Positions 10,544 through 22,100 of a DNA stretch of 64,000 nucleotides are shown in pieces. The position numbers and the translations under genes are program-made. Source of the stretch: Xenoacremonium recifei (Eukaryota > Ascomycota > Sordariomycetes > Hypocreales > Nectriaceae); the NCBI GenBank assembly GCA_012184525.1, contig WOFQ01000018.1, forward strand, positions 434,001 to 498,000, written 5' to 3'. The notes beneath the pieces were generated by a model. The model ran no database searches. It was not told the DNA's origin and saw only the letters and a program-made list of their open reading frames with translations. Each line of letters begins with the position of its first letter. The stretch's first letter is position 1.

Positions 10544-11869
10544 ATGTCTCCGCGCCATGGGCGTTCGGACGACAACAGCCCCGGCAGCGCCAACGCCAAC
10601 GCTGTGTCCAAGCTGCGCCGCGCCCATCGCAAGTCCCGCAACGGATGCCTCGAGTGCAAGCGCCGACATATCAAATGCGATGAGACCCGGCCGGCCTGCA
10701 GCAACTGCGTCGTCGGCGAGCGAGACTGTCAATTCCCGCCTGGAGCCACAGCCAACGGCTCGCGGACCGCCCAGTCGGAGAACCACAGCCCGACGGAGGC
10801 CAATGGCAATAATAGCCCGTCTGGCGAGAGCGTCATCCCGCAGACACTCAACGGCCTCTTCGGCCACTCCAAGCTCCACGAGGACGAGTCGCTCTCCCAG
10901 ACTCTGCCCTACTTAACCGCCGCCTTTACCGGCTCGCCCTCCTCATTCCTGGACTCGTACGTGCAGCCAGCCTTCACCACCAAGCATCTCGTGCTGCTCC
11001 ACCATGCCGAGACCGAGATGGACTCGTTCCAGCTGGGCTCCGGCCTGACCAAGACCGTCATCGACATCGCCGTCACCTGGGCCTACGAGGCGCCCTACGT
11101 CCTCGACCAGGTCCTCGCCCTCTCCGCCGACAACATGGCCCTGCGCGCCCCCGAAAACGCCGCCTCGCACCGCCGCACGGCCACAGAGCTGCAGACGCGC
11201 GCCCTCGAGGCCTTCAACCAGAACCAGCCCGGCACGCTTGAGGAAAGCCAGCGGACATGCATGCCGCGCTTCACGTTTGCCGTTTTCCTCAGCATGCACG
11301 TGCTGTTCGAGTCGCTGGCCTACTACCGGTCTAGCTTCAACGTCTTCATCGACCGTTTCGTCGAGTCGGTGTGCCTGCATCGCGGCATCCGCACTGTCAT
11401 GGAGTCTAATATGCCGCTGATCCAGGAGAGCGTGTTGCGCCGCTTCTTGCTCATGGACTTCACGGATGAGGCGTGTCGTATACCGGGGAGTGAGTGCGTC
11501 GCGCTCGCGCGTCTCATCGAGGGGTCGGATCTGGGGCCGCAGACTGTCATCGACTGCATGGAGGCTGTGCGCAGTCTACAGTGGGCGTTCAATCTGCTCA
11601 AGCTCATGAAAGGGCAGGGCATAGCACGTGCGGCGGCGTCGTTTCCCGTCATTCTGACAGAGGGTTTCATCGATGCGTTACAGAAGAGGAGGCCGGAGGC
11701 GCTGGTGATATTGGCGCATTATGGAGTGCTGCTGCATCGGTGTCGGTCGTCGTGGTTGTTTGGCGACGCGGGGGCGTTTCTGATCCATCTCATCGCCGAC
11801 TACCTCGGCACGTTCTGGCAGGAACCGATGCGGTGGCCCTTGGAGGCCCTTGAGAACGAGCAAGGCTGA
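10544..11869 (+). CDS. Zn2Cys6 transcription factor, Upc2/sterol uptake control-like
   Basis: Intronless, 441 aa. The binuclear zinc cluster spans Cys35, 38, 45, 52, 55 and 62, with spacing C-x2-C-x6-C-x6-C-x2-C-x6-C, after a basic RRAHRKSRNG arm. The N-x-C-L-E-C-K-R-R-H-I-K-C form is typical of the Upc2-like group. A Ser/Asn-rich linker to about residue 130 is followed by an alpha-helical regulatory domain. It ends with the family-typical ALVILAHYGVLLHRC, then a W-x-F-G-D-A-G-A block and WPLEALE. Nuclear DNA-binding regulator. Despite the name, most filamentous-fungal members have no proven sterol role; some control nearby metabolic genes. It stands 1.1 kb from the five-gene cluster on its left and could regulate it, but this is only a positional guess. 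The first ATG of the open frame was used. Confidence 0.88.
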   Translation: MSPRHGRSDDNSPGSANANAVSKLRRAHRKSRNGCLECKRRHIKCDETRPACSNCVVGERDCQFPPGATANGSRTAQSENHSPTEANGNNSPSGESVIPQTLNGLFGHSKLHEDESLSQTLPYLTAAFTGSPSSFLDSYVQPAFTTKHLVLLHHAETEMDSFQLGSGLTKTVIDIAVTWAYEAPYVLDQVLALSADNMALRAPENAASHRRTATELQTRALEAFNQNQPGTLEESQRTCMPRFTFAVFLSMHVLFESLAYYRSSFNVFIDRFVESVCLHRGIRTVMESNMPLIQESVLRRFLLMDFTDEACRIPGSECVALARLIEGSDLGPQTVIDCMEAVRSLQWAFNLLKLMKGQGIARAAASFPVILTEGFIDALQKRRPEALVILAHYGVLLHRCRSSWLFGDAGAFLIHLIADYLGTFWQEPMRWPLEALENEQG

Positions 11870-12835
11870 GCGAACGTTGACCCAGTGCCCTGAACGTTAC
11901 ATAAACACTGAGTTTATGTTAAAATCATGAGGTACGCGGCGCCTGGATCACCACCTCCTTGGGGACACCGATGTTAACCCTTCGGGGACCAGAAGCCAGA
12001 GGTTCTGGATCAACAAAGGCGCTTCAAGCTTCAGACGGCAGACGAGGATTCCTACCAGCTCCATTGAAGGCGTTCGGCAGTCTCGCCCCTGGGCATTCTA
12101 CTGTGAAAATCCGCTTGGTCACCGCCAAGAGTTTTCTCGACAGCCTCCAAGAGTTCTGGTAGCTAACAGCTGGCTGCTTGAGCGAATCTTCAGGCTTTAA
12201 AAGGTCCCTGGTTGAGTGAGAGTGCATTGGTGTTGCTGAAAGAGAGAAGGACAATCATGAATGTCGAGTTTCGCGGCCCAGGCTCAACCAAGGAACCACG
12301 GTGCACACCCAGAGAGCCCGATAGTAGATGGTGTTAAAAGACTTAGAAACACATATGTAACACTATCGTTAAGATACCCAGAAATGAGAATGATAAGACA
12401 ATGTCTCGAATGAAGGCCTGAACTGTGATCGATTTATGCTGTATTTGATCCAATCCCCAGGGTATAAGGTGCATGGGAGATTGAAATAGTCTTCCGCCAC
12501 ATCCGTCTCCAGGGTTAGTGGATAAAAGTATCCTGGACTCGAGCGAGAGGTGTAAGACCTATGACGATGCTGGATGTCAGCCTCCCAATTAGCCCGGTCT
12601 TCAATTGGCTCTCAGTTTCAATCTTTCTACATTAGGAAATTTTAGAGAAGCCGAACCTTGAGACGCGTGGATGAAAGAAAGTGATTGGACAGTCATATGA
12701 GAAGCTCAATGAGCTGATGTATGATGAGCTCGCCGTCAGCATCGGCGTTATATTTAACTTCTCAACATCTTCGTTCATTTAAACCTCGAATCATTTCACA
12801 GCTTCAGCTAGAGGCGCATTTCATCAACAGCCACA
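11870..12835. other. Intergenic region, no gene seen
   Basis: This 966-bp stretch is moderately AT-rich and holds the 3' end of the regulator and the promoter of the alpha/beta hydrolase. A TATATTTAA at about 12750 lies 85 bp before the next start. Nothing else stands out. Confidence 0.5.
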
Positions 12836-13846
12836 ATGGCTAAGCTGCACTTGACATATGAATGGCTCTCCTTCACGAGGCCACCGCCACATGCTCCCCC
12901 GCCTCCTCCGGGCATTGATGCTCACTTCATCGACACACCTGAGGGGCCTCTCGAGATCTTCTCAGCGACACCCTCGCAACGTCAAGGCCCACCCGTGTTC
13001 TTCTGCCATGGAGGCATGGGTTGCGCCTGGGTATGGTGCGAGTACATGCAGTATCTGTCGGCGCGAGGTGTGCCGTGCTATGCCGTTTCGCTGCGCGGAC
13101 ACGGGTGTAGCTGGCACCCGTCGTACTTTAAGATGCTATTTGGCACGCCGAGACGGGCGCTCGAGGAGGATCTCATCGCTGCAATCCAGTGGGTGCAGCG
13201 CCGGGAGGACAGTGAGGTTCTGCTGGTTGGACATTCGCTCGGAGGCGGGTTGAGCCAGGTCGTCTTGGCGAACGGGGATGTTTCGGCGAAGGGACTCGTG
13301 CTGCTGGCGTCCATCCCACCGTACGGATCGTGAGCGCTCCTTACACACTTACTATATGGTAGCCTTCACTAACAGTCACGAAGCGGTGAGATAGACAAGA
13401 ACTGGCAACAGCTCGACCCGTGGTTCATCCCACGCCTCTTCCTCCACGGCCTGCACCCCAACTCACCGCTCTCGCACCCGCTCCTCACCAAGCGCGTCTT
13501 CTTCAGCGACGCCTACCCGCTGTCATCGGTAGCCGTGTTCCAGCGCCGACTGTGCCGCTACGAGACGTACCGCTGGGCGCTCAGCCTGACTCGGCCGTTT
13601 GCGCGGGCGGACGCGGTGCTGGGGGGCGGCGCCGGCCGGGTGCTGGTGATGGCGGGGACGGCGGACAGGCTCGTCACGGCGCCGGTTGCGGAGCGCACGG
13701 CCGCGGTGTATCGCCGGGTTGCTGCCGGTGGAGAGGAAAGCGTGCGGTTGGTATTTGTGCAGGGCGCGGGACATCAGGTGCAGAATGATTTGGGGTGGGA
13801 GGAGGGCGCGGAGGAGGTGTTGAAGTTTTGGAAGACGATTGTATGA
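12836..13846 (+). CDS. Alpha/beta hydrolase fold protein
   Basis: Two exons, 12836-13329 and 13384-13846, give 318 aa. The 54-bp intron ends at an AAG acceptor just after a CACTAAC branch site; the AG inside the branch site is too close to be used. Catalytic features: oxyanion motif FFCHGGMGCAW, nucleophile elbow VGHSLGGG with Ser134, and near the C terminus MAGTADRLV (candidate Asp) and VQGAGHQVQND (candidate His), so the triad seems intact. No signal peptide. The second exon is noticeably more GC-rich than the first. Broad family (esterases, epoxide hydrolases, lipases); the substrate cannot be assigned. Confidence 0.85.
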
Positions 13847-14548
13847 GGGTCCATGTAAATGTTGAGGGCAGGTACCTCACAGGAGGTGAGGAGGCAGGAG
13901 ACACCCAGCTGGGCTGGAACAGCACCTACCTTGCATCTTGGAGAAACTTATGCTACTTCTCTCTTGCAATAACTTTCTGAATTTCTTCCAATGAACCCAT
14001 GCGACCGTTCTCCTAGCCAGCCATGCCCTCGAGATGTATATCTTCATTGTGATGACTATTGACTCTCCCTGACTGGTGGACGCGCAACTCGCCGAACATT
14101 CCCCGAACGGAGCCAGCGATCGGGGAGAGCCAACCGACACTCGGACAGCCCGCAATCGGCGCTCCAGCAGGCCTTAGTGCTGAAGGGATGCCCCGCGAGG
14201 CCGTCGACTCCTTTAATCACAGGGCATAAGGACCCTGAGGCGTGCCCTCGGCTCATCTCCCGAAGAACTTCTCTCTCTTTGCGCCAGGAACTCACTCAAC
14301 TTCGGGACTTGTGCCGAGCAGCTCTCCGCCCTCAACGGCAGAACCGTAAAAGCCCGCCAATCGCCTCTGCATCTCGCCTCGAATCGGCATCGCGCCGCCG
14401 CCGCGAGAAATCACAAGCAAAAGTGGCGTGCGTACGGCTTGCAGGCGTTGTCCGGGGCAGCAGCAGCAGTGTGGTGGAGGGTTTGGGTGCAGGTGGTGGT
14501 GGCAGACTCAGGCCGATCGGGAGTCTGATTCTCGGATCGGGCCCTGGC
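13847..14548. promoter_or_regulatory. Promoter and leader of the aminotransferase gene
   Basis: A 702-bp gap. From 14177 onward the frame of the downstream gene stays open, but it contains no ATG before 14549, so it is treated as leader. No other gene signal. Confidence 0.45.
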
Positions 14549-16087
14549 ATGTCTCCTCGGCTTCTGCCCCGCAGTCTGGGAGCTGCTGCTGCTATCGACA
14601 GCCCCTCCCCCTCCTCCGTGGCGGGCTCGGCCAGGAGGATCTCTCTTTTATCACGACAGCTGCAGAGTGTTTCTCAAACTCAGACTCGTTCATTCTCGTC
14701 TTCTGCCGCCAGCAACATGTCGTCCCAGCCCGAGCACGCCACCCTGCTGATCCCAGGGCCCATCGAATTCGACGATGCGGTCCTGCAGTCTATGAGCCAC
14801 TACAGGTACGTATATTCGGTCTCGGAAGTTTCCCGGTGGACGTCAATTCTCGCCATCTTTCGGTTTGAGGCGCTCGAGAGGCAGAGAAGCTGATCGCGAT
14901 ACTCTACAGTGAAAGCCATGTCGGTCCCGCCTTCGTCTCGACCTTCGGAGAGACCCTCTCCATGACCCGGAAGCTCTTCCAATCCACCGATTCGGCCGCC
15001 CAGCCTTTCATCATCTCCGGCTCCGGCACCCTGGGTTGGGATCTCGTCGCTGCCAACCTCGCCGAGCCTGGTGACGATGTCCTGGTCCTCAGCACCGGCT
15101 ACTTCGGCGACGGCTTCGGCGACTGCCTGACCACCTACGGCGCCAAGGTGACCAAGCTGGACGGCGAGGTCGGCGGCCGTCCTCAGCTGCCCGAGATCGA
15201 GAAGGCCCTCTCCGAGAAGAAATACAAGCTCCTCACCGTGACGCATGTCGACACTTCCACCGGTGTGCTCAGCGAGTTGAAGAACCTGGCTGCCACAGTC
15301 AAGCGGGTGTCTCCCGAGACGCTCGTCATTGTCGATGGTGTGTGCAGTGTGGCTTGCGAGGAGATTGCTTTTGATGAATGGGGTCTGGATGGTGTTGTGA
15401 CTGCTAGTCAGAAAGCCATTGGCTGCCCGGCTGGTCTGTCCATCTCGTTCTTCAGCGGCCGAGCGATGGAGGCTGTGAAGAACCGCAAGACCCCCCCTTC
15501 TTCTTACTTTGCTTCTATGAAGAACTGGACTCCTAGTACGTCATTCACCAACTATACAGTTCCAAGCCCCGAGAGTGCTAACACAGTCCAGTCATGCAAA
15601 ACTATGAGGCCAAGAAGCCCTCATACTTTGCCACTCCCTCGCCCCAGCTCATCCACGCCTTGCACACTGCCCTGACGCAGATCCTCGCCAAGCCCCTTGC
15701 CGAGCGATTCCAGAAGCACATCGAGGTGTCTGACAAGGTCAAGAAGGCTGTTGCGGACCTCGGCCTAAAGGTCGTCGCCACCAAGCCTGAGGACCAGGCC
15801 CACGCCATGACTGCTATCTACCTCCCCGAGAAGGTCCAGATTGCCGACATCATCCCCAAGCTTTCTGCTAAGGGTGTCATCTTTGCTGGTGGTATTCACA
15901 AGGCGATTGCTACGCGGTATATCCGATTTGGTCACATGGGTGTGAGCGCTGTAAGTTGCCCCTTTTAAGATAATTTTATAAATAATACTGATGAGATTGC
16001 TAGCTGGACCCTAAGCGAAACGACATCGACAAGGCACTCGATGCCCTAACGACGGGTCTTGCGGAGTGTGGCTACCAGAAGGCGTAG
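14549..16087 (+). CDS. AGX1: Alanine-glyoxylate aminotransferase (class V, PLP), mitochondrial form
   Basis: Four exons: 14549-14805, 14910-15535, 15592-15950 and 16004-16087, all in phase, giving 441 aa. The enzyme transfers the amino group of alanine (or serine) to glyoxylate with PLP, giving glycine. Landmarks: LLIPGPIEF at the core start, MSHYSESHVGPAF rebuilt across the first splice, SGSGTLGWD, HVDTSTGVL, VDGVCSVACEEIAFDEWGLD, and VVTASQKAIGCPAGLS with the PLP lysine in SQKA. The first 56 residues (MSPRLLPRSLGAAAAID..., many Arg/Ser and only one acidic residue) look like a mitochondrial presequence. An internal in-frame ATG at 14717 (MSSQPEH) would give the bare enzyme of 385 aa. The C terminus GYQKA is not a PTS1 signal. 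Confidence 0.92.
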
Positions 16088-17021
16088 ATTTTGTATCAAG
16101 TACCGACTAAATAGACTCCAAAAGAATGGTAAATGAAGATAAATGGACAAACATGCAAGATAACGTAAATTTCCCATTCTTGCGCTCGCTAAGCAGTTCG
16201 ATCAATATGAGCAATGTCTCTATCCCGGGTTGATATCTTCTCATTAGGAACAAGATCTGGGCCATAATCCCGGGCCTGGCCACGTCAAAACGATCGCGTC
16301 TGCAGAAATCATCAACGGATATCTGCGCCTTCCCATCGGAATTCTATACGCAATTGCACAGATCACCGCTTTGACGTGCTAGAAAGAAAGTTGTTGAAGC
16401 TGGAACAGAAGCCTCAATACACGCTCCCCCGCCTCTTTAAGTAGAGCCAATGCCGTACTAGCTTGTGTAGCTGTTGAATTGGAATATGATTCTCTGAGTT
16501 TTATACTGGGACCCCAAACAGGCGCCCGAAATCTTGAAGCATCGCGCTCCTGGCTTCCCTCTCCTCTAACTCCCTGTATGCATTCTTCGTGATCAATTTC
16601 GCAACCTAGACTGTCATCACACGGCAGTTATTGGTAAGTAAATTGTAGTAATCGCCGAATTCGTTTGCTGTTTTGTTTCAAATAATGAGTATTATCATCC
16701 GTTCAAGGCATTCTCAAATGCAATATAGACAAGGAAGGATAGTCCCGATTCTGTATATCCTGAACCTAAACTTATCCTGAACCTGAACTTATCCTGAACC
16801 TGAACTTATCCTGAACCTGAACTTATCCTGAACCTGAACTCTGAACCTTAATATGACTATCTGATTATAGCCTTTCCCGTCTATATTGCATTCTGATCAT
16901 TATAGTACATGAAACTTGCAGGGGTTCACATAGAAAAGTCATGACGTTACCAATTATAATCCCAAAATTGCAGAGAATCTAGGTCTTTTCGTCTTGAAAA
17001 ACAAAGTTCTGGATAGAGCTT
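16088..17021. other. Convergent intergenic region with minisatellite
   Basis: AT-rich spacer of 934 bp between the 3' ends of the aminotransferase and the large HET gene. Apart from the tandem repeat at 16757-16841 nothing is recognisable. Confidence 0.5.
16757..16841. repeat. 17-bp minisatellite, about five copies
   Basis: Tandem unit ATCCTGAACCTGAACTT (17 bp): the first copy has one change (CTAAAC), three copies are exact and the last ends one base short. It lies in an intergenic region. Its core AACCTGAAC resembles AACCTCAAC of the other 17-bp minisatellite at 30226. Confidence 0.9.
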
Positions 17022-19184
17022 TTAATATACATTTAAATGGACAATCCTCTCGGTAAAATCCCCGTCTTCTTCAAATACTTCGCCATGCATGATGCCCTCA
17101 ATATAACACTCCCCTATAAATTGATGGGCATTCGTCCGTTCCGAGCTCTTTCGAAAAAGGAAAGGCACCTCGCCTCCACCAAGGATCAGTACCTCATCGC
17201 CAACTTGTGCATTACCCGGCACAATACCACACCTTTTCGCTTCCGTGATGACGAACCGCCAGCCTTCAAGCCTTCCTCCTAGAAGCTCCATGTAGCTCCT
17301 GCTCTTTTGTGGCAGGCTCATGTCTTTACTCACTTCAGGCTCATCTGACGATATTGTCTTCAAGATGTCTGTCAGCTTGAAGCCTTTCTTGTACTTGATC
17401 TTCTTCAGAATTTTTTTAAAAGCTTTGAAAGAGTCGAACAAGTCCAGAGAGTCTGATATTGCGACCTTGGCATGATTGGCCCCTGCAATAGGAACCTTCC
17501 ACTTGTAATTCTCCTTGACCTTAGCATGATAGGGGAGCCCATCCACCATGGTGTCTAGTTCCGCAAAGTACTGTCGCCACGAACTCATATGGTTGGTGGA
17601 TTTGCTGATCTGCGCGATCTTGTCGGCGTTGGTACCGATCACATGTATCTCGTCCGCGCCCTGGCATACGATCTGCACCTTTTCGTCAGGACCGCAGGCA
17701 CGATACGTCACGCCCCGGCTCAGTGACTCGTGGAGTGATGGCGATTTTGGTATGGTCCAGTCTGGAACCCATGATGGAAAACGGCCCGCTTGCGAACTGA
17801 GGCCAGCACCGTATAGAAGCTGCACTCCCATTCCTTGCGACACGAGACCTCTCGCGAAAGATCGGACAACATCCTCGAATGGGCATGTATAGTCAGGCTC
17901 AAATCCGGGCAAGTTACCATCGCTGGCAATACCAAGCAAAGCAAAAAACCGATCTCGTTTGAGCGTAGACCGCGCACTGCGAAACATCTCAAGGAGGAGC
18001 AAGATAGACCAACGTGTCTGGTTCTCGTCCCAAGCGCGCAGGTCATCAAGGGCTCTGAGGGGTTCGAAGGCAGTGAGAAGATCCCCAGAAAGTACCCTTT
18101 CTTGTTCAAGATACCGCATAGCATACAAAATGTCGTTCCAGTTGATGATATAGTCATCGCAAACAAATGTGACTATGGGTGATGCCACTGCCTCTTGCAC
18201 AATCCAAACGCGTCTGAACCACTCGTGGTCGAGCAGTACAGCAAGCTTTGGCCACACAGAGTCATCTTTGGGAGGCATTCCAGTATTTTCCCAAGATTCG
18301 GGGCATTCTGGTAACCACGTGGGCCATTTCGGGTTCTCGGTGCCCGTAAGTTCTGCGTGTGCAACAACCTGCAGAAGCATCTCAACAGCCGCGTCGGTTT
18401 GGGAATCTTTCCGAAGGAACGCATAGGTGCGTTTGGACATCTGAAATATGCGCGGTAATAACTGTACCTGTTGTGCCTTTTCCTGCCCGTCATCTTGATT
18501 GATGCAAACAGCGTCCGCCCAAAGCACTACAGGCTTATCCAACTTGCGTATACGTTGAAAAACCTGAAACAAGGCTGCGTGGATGTTCAAATATCCTTCG
18601 GGTGTGAACAATTTGTATTTGGGCTGGCTTGACTCTCCCCAGACGTATGATATAGCGTCATAAGGAATTGGTTCTTCGAATGAACAGGTTTGTAAAACGC
18701 CACGCAGAAGGTCTTCGGTCTTCCCAGGGAACAGGGTGAGTAAACGCATCTCAGTTTTCTCTCGAAGGCGGCGATAAGTATACCGTGGGAGTCTCTCCCA
18801 GTTTGGAGTAGGAATTGGCCGAGATAGAGCTGATCGATTCCCTGGAACATTAGACAACCCCAAGGGCGCGTTGTAAAAACCCCCATACGAGTTGCTCATA
18901 GGAGGAATGAAATTGGGCCACATCAGATGTGGATATCCGTGCCAAAACATAGGGAGCTGGACCGGCGCTTGATAAGGCTGTGGTTGATGTGACAAGAACG
19001 TAGTGCCACTATCAAAGCCTGGGTATTCGGCAATAATGGGGGTCCAATGCTGGTGGTAAGTATAACGAGCTGCTGGATATTCGTGTTGACTTGCAGCACC
19101 TTGATATAAGCGGTCGTCTGTTTTCATAGTGATTGTTGGATAAGGATTCTGGCCGTCCTCGATTGGTGAGAGAGGTGCCATTTT
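17022..19184 (-). other. HET (heterokaryon incompatibility) domain module; alternative stand-alone gene
   Basis: If this part is an independent gene, the ATG at 19184 (MAPLSPIEDGQNP, in a good AAAATGGC context) would give 720 aa. A Pro/Tyr/Gln-rich linker of about 130 residues precedes the HET domain. The domain shows all three conserved blocks: YDAISYVWGE, VLWADAVCINQDD...EKAQQVQLLPRIF, and HEWFRRVWIVQEA (the latter about residues 319-331 from this start). HET domains are the death-triggering effectors of fungal nonself recognition. The region downstream of the domain (about 350 residues) contains WSILLLLEMFRSARSTLKRDRFFALLGIA and FPSWVPDW, the usual C-terminal extension of HET proteins. There is no stop codon between this module and the upstream ATPase exons. 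Confidence 0.8.
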
Positions 19185-22100
19185 CAAGATAGAGCCCTCA
19201 AGCACTCGCGTGTTTCCTGCCCAGATCTCCTCCCAAGGGTTCAGAACAAACCGCAATTCGGGTGACTTGAAGATATTGCACACTTGTATCATGAACATAA
19301 TACGCTGTACGCCACCCTCTCCATCATACTGTCGCTGTAGAGTGCGGGTCTTTTTTTATTGTTAGCCAAGAAATGGACAAAGCGCAGGAAGTTCGAGATA
19401 TCAATTACCCTCTCTAGTTGTTCCCAGCTCCAAGTGAAACCATCATTTATACCACCTTCGGTTATGGCAAGCTCAAAATTATATGCCAGCTGGGTATGCT
19501 GCCAGCGCTTAGCTTCGGGCAACCCCAGCGATATGAAAAACTCTGTCAATTTTCTTGAGGCGTCTGCATCCTTGATTATGAACGGAAAGTCTTCTTCAGC
19601 TGTATTAGAGATGTCAAAACCCCCACGAGAACGCAGCTGACTTGTCCAGTGCTTTTGTGGTCGGTACGAAGGTCCTAACGTGCTTATGAAGAATGATGAA
19701 ACCTAATGGTCGAGCCAAAATTAGCCTTTGTTTTGATGCTCGTGAAGCTGATATTTGTTCGTACTAAACGCTGTCCAAGGTATTCCAAATTCTGGTCAGG
19801 CTGAAACACGTCTTCTTCTTGCCATTCTTCATCCTCCTCGAAGAAAAGGATTGGCAAACGTCTGTCGTTTTCGATTCGTCTTGAGTTCCCTTCTCTTGGA
19901 ATAAAGCGAAGGCCGAGTTTCAAAGGCTGAGTTGTAGTTGAGACATGGCTCCAATCGTCAACAAACCCTGACCACTTGAAAGGAGATGGGACAGTGGTCA
20001 GCTCTGTTGGCGTGTAAAAGCACGATCTTGAATTCTTGTCTGTGCTAATTAGAAATTGTGCTTAAATTTCGAATTTTGAAACTCACCATCTACACGGAAA
20101 CCGTGCCGTTCAAATGCTTGCAGAATCGGCTCATGCTCTTTCTCACCAAAGAGAATATGGAGAAGGCGCAAGACAAGGGGATCCTTAAATTCAAATTGCT
20201 CTGAAATCATCTCAACAACGTCAGTAACGGCACTTTGAGAGGAAACGCTGAAACCCTCCGTGATGAATATCTGCATCGAATCGTTTGCAACTAAGTGGGC
20301 GATGGTGGCCTCTGAAGATCGTCCTGTCGCTGATATTGAATCTTTCTTCATAGTGTATTGGCGGCTCACTTCTGCAGCATAACTGACACGAACTTTCTCA
20401 ATAAGCTTAACCCAAGAATTTCGCTTCTTGTGTGACGGAGGGATAAGCCTGTCATAATCATGTCTGATCAGTGGGTGCTAACAGGCTATAAACTTAGGTG
20501 AAATAACAACATACGCTTTGATGAATGGTGCCCGTACACGGAAGTACCAGCTTGCTGAAGCAGAGAATGTCAATTGTCCTTTTGGTCGACATTGGGAATC
20601 GACGAGGATAGACAGCCCCCGCGACCTCAGGTCAAGCGCTCCGAACAAATTCTCCAACTTTTCAATCTCTTGTACGGTAAAGTCTAGGAGAGGTAGTTTG
20701 CCTAGAAAGCTGTCTCGCAGATGTTGGCGATCGGCGATGAACCAAGTTTTATTCCTCGGACTTGCCAGGCCGTGTTTGCGAGAGTTAACCCGGCTCACCA
20801 CGGGAAAGACGGCGAGGGATAATAATGGCTTGACGACATTGGCAGCCTTTTTCACGCTCATAGCCCCAAGAACGTTGTCGAGGTCGGCAAAAATATCCAT
20901 AATGTCCTTCCGCTGTGTAGAGGCATTGATCTTGGTCGCCATCCCCACCAATGTGGAGGTGTTGAGCCTGACAGTGGTCATAAGACACTTGAAGAGCAGG
21001 CCGCAGTAAGGATACTCTTCCTCCACATTGATTTTGTGGTCCGAACATTGTTCAATGCTGAACCAGCCCCTCAAAGGCTTGCTCTTTCCAGCCGCTTCAT
21101 TGACGTATATCAATCTGCTCTTGTGGAATGCGTCGCTAGCCGACAGCAGTTAGAATGAGTCTTTCTCAGAATTGGGGATGTAACCGTACTCAACCATAGT
21201 CCCTGAAGCGTCGTAGTCTGCTTGTATTTGCTCGTAAATGTAGGTAAGTATCGTGATGTCTGGGGAGGCTTCATCTACCATAGTTTTTAGGCATGAAATG
21301 TAGTACCTAGCATCTCTCTTTGTTCCCACCCCAAGCAGACTCAGTCTGTATCTAGTGCTCTCTCCAATGGAAGCCTGGATGTTAAGTGTTGGGACAGGAG
21401 CATCTTCGATAAGATCATCCAGATCAGGAAGAAACGTGTCGCTTAAGCTGTGCAGGCCGCGTGTCGTACGGACTTCAAGTTTTTTGAGTTCAGAACGTAA
21501 ATCAATTGCGTTCGTACTCTCTGAGGATTCCTCAGTGGTGACTTTACTGGGCTCAATCCATTCAGAGTAGGTTCGCCAGTTATCCTCAACGACCTGCAGC
21601 CAATCCGAGACAGGACAATGTCGCAGAACGGATTTAAACTCTTCGGATATGCAAGACGTCGAAGTCACCAACCGTGGAATTGATGACAGCTGAAGTTCCT
21701 CTCTAAGAAAAGACTTCCAACGAAGCAACTTCTTACTTCGAGCCGATCTAACGGCTTCTTGGGACTTCCATCGATATAAAAGTGAAGCCCATGGCGAACT
21801 CGATCGATGATTCGAGCACTCGGAATCATCTTCGATATTCCTTAAAAAGACTTTGATCTCTTCAATCTTGAGATAGTCTGGGTGAATGATAGGTTGTCGC
21901 ATCTGCAGGTAGTTGAATATTCTCGCCGCTGCGGAATCCTTCTCAAACTCCTCACGAAGATACAAAGAAGACCCTTTGCACCGCTTATTGTCAGTTGTAG
22001 CAAACCATAGATCAACCGACCTATTCGAAGATCGCCGACCTGTTTCGAATAATAGTCTGGCATGTGCGATAAGCTGGGTAGTGGTCCACTGTTCGGGTTT

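Noticed and set aside
10328..11380. Reverse-strand frames opposite the Zn2Cys6 regulator
   Set aside because: Shadow frames caused by strong third-position GC in the real gene.
16757..16841. Possible CRISPR-like or telomere-like array
   Set aside because: Direct tandem 17-bp units without spacers, and not the TTAGGG type: a minisatellite. The genome is fungal, so CRISPR is not expected.
21150..21152. Premature stop making the ATPase-HET gene a pseudogene
   Set aside because: A 54-bp in-phase intron with good donor, branch site and acceptor removes it, and family-like sequence resumes exactly after it.
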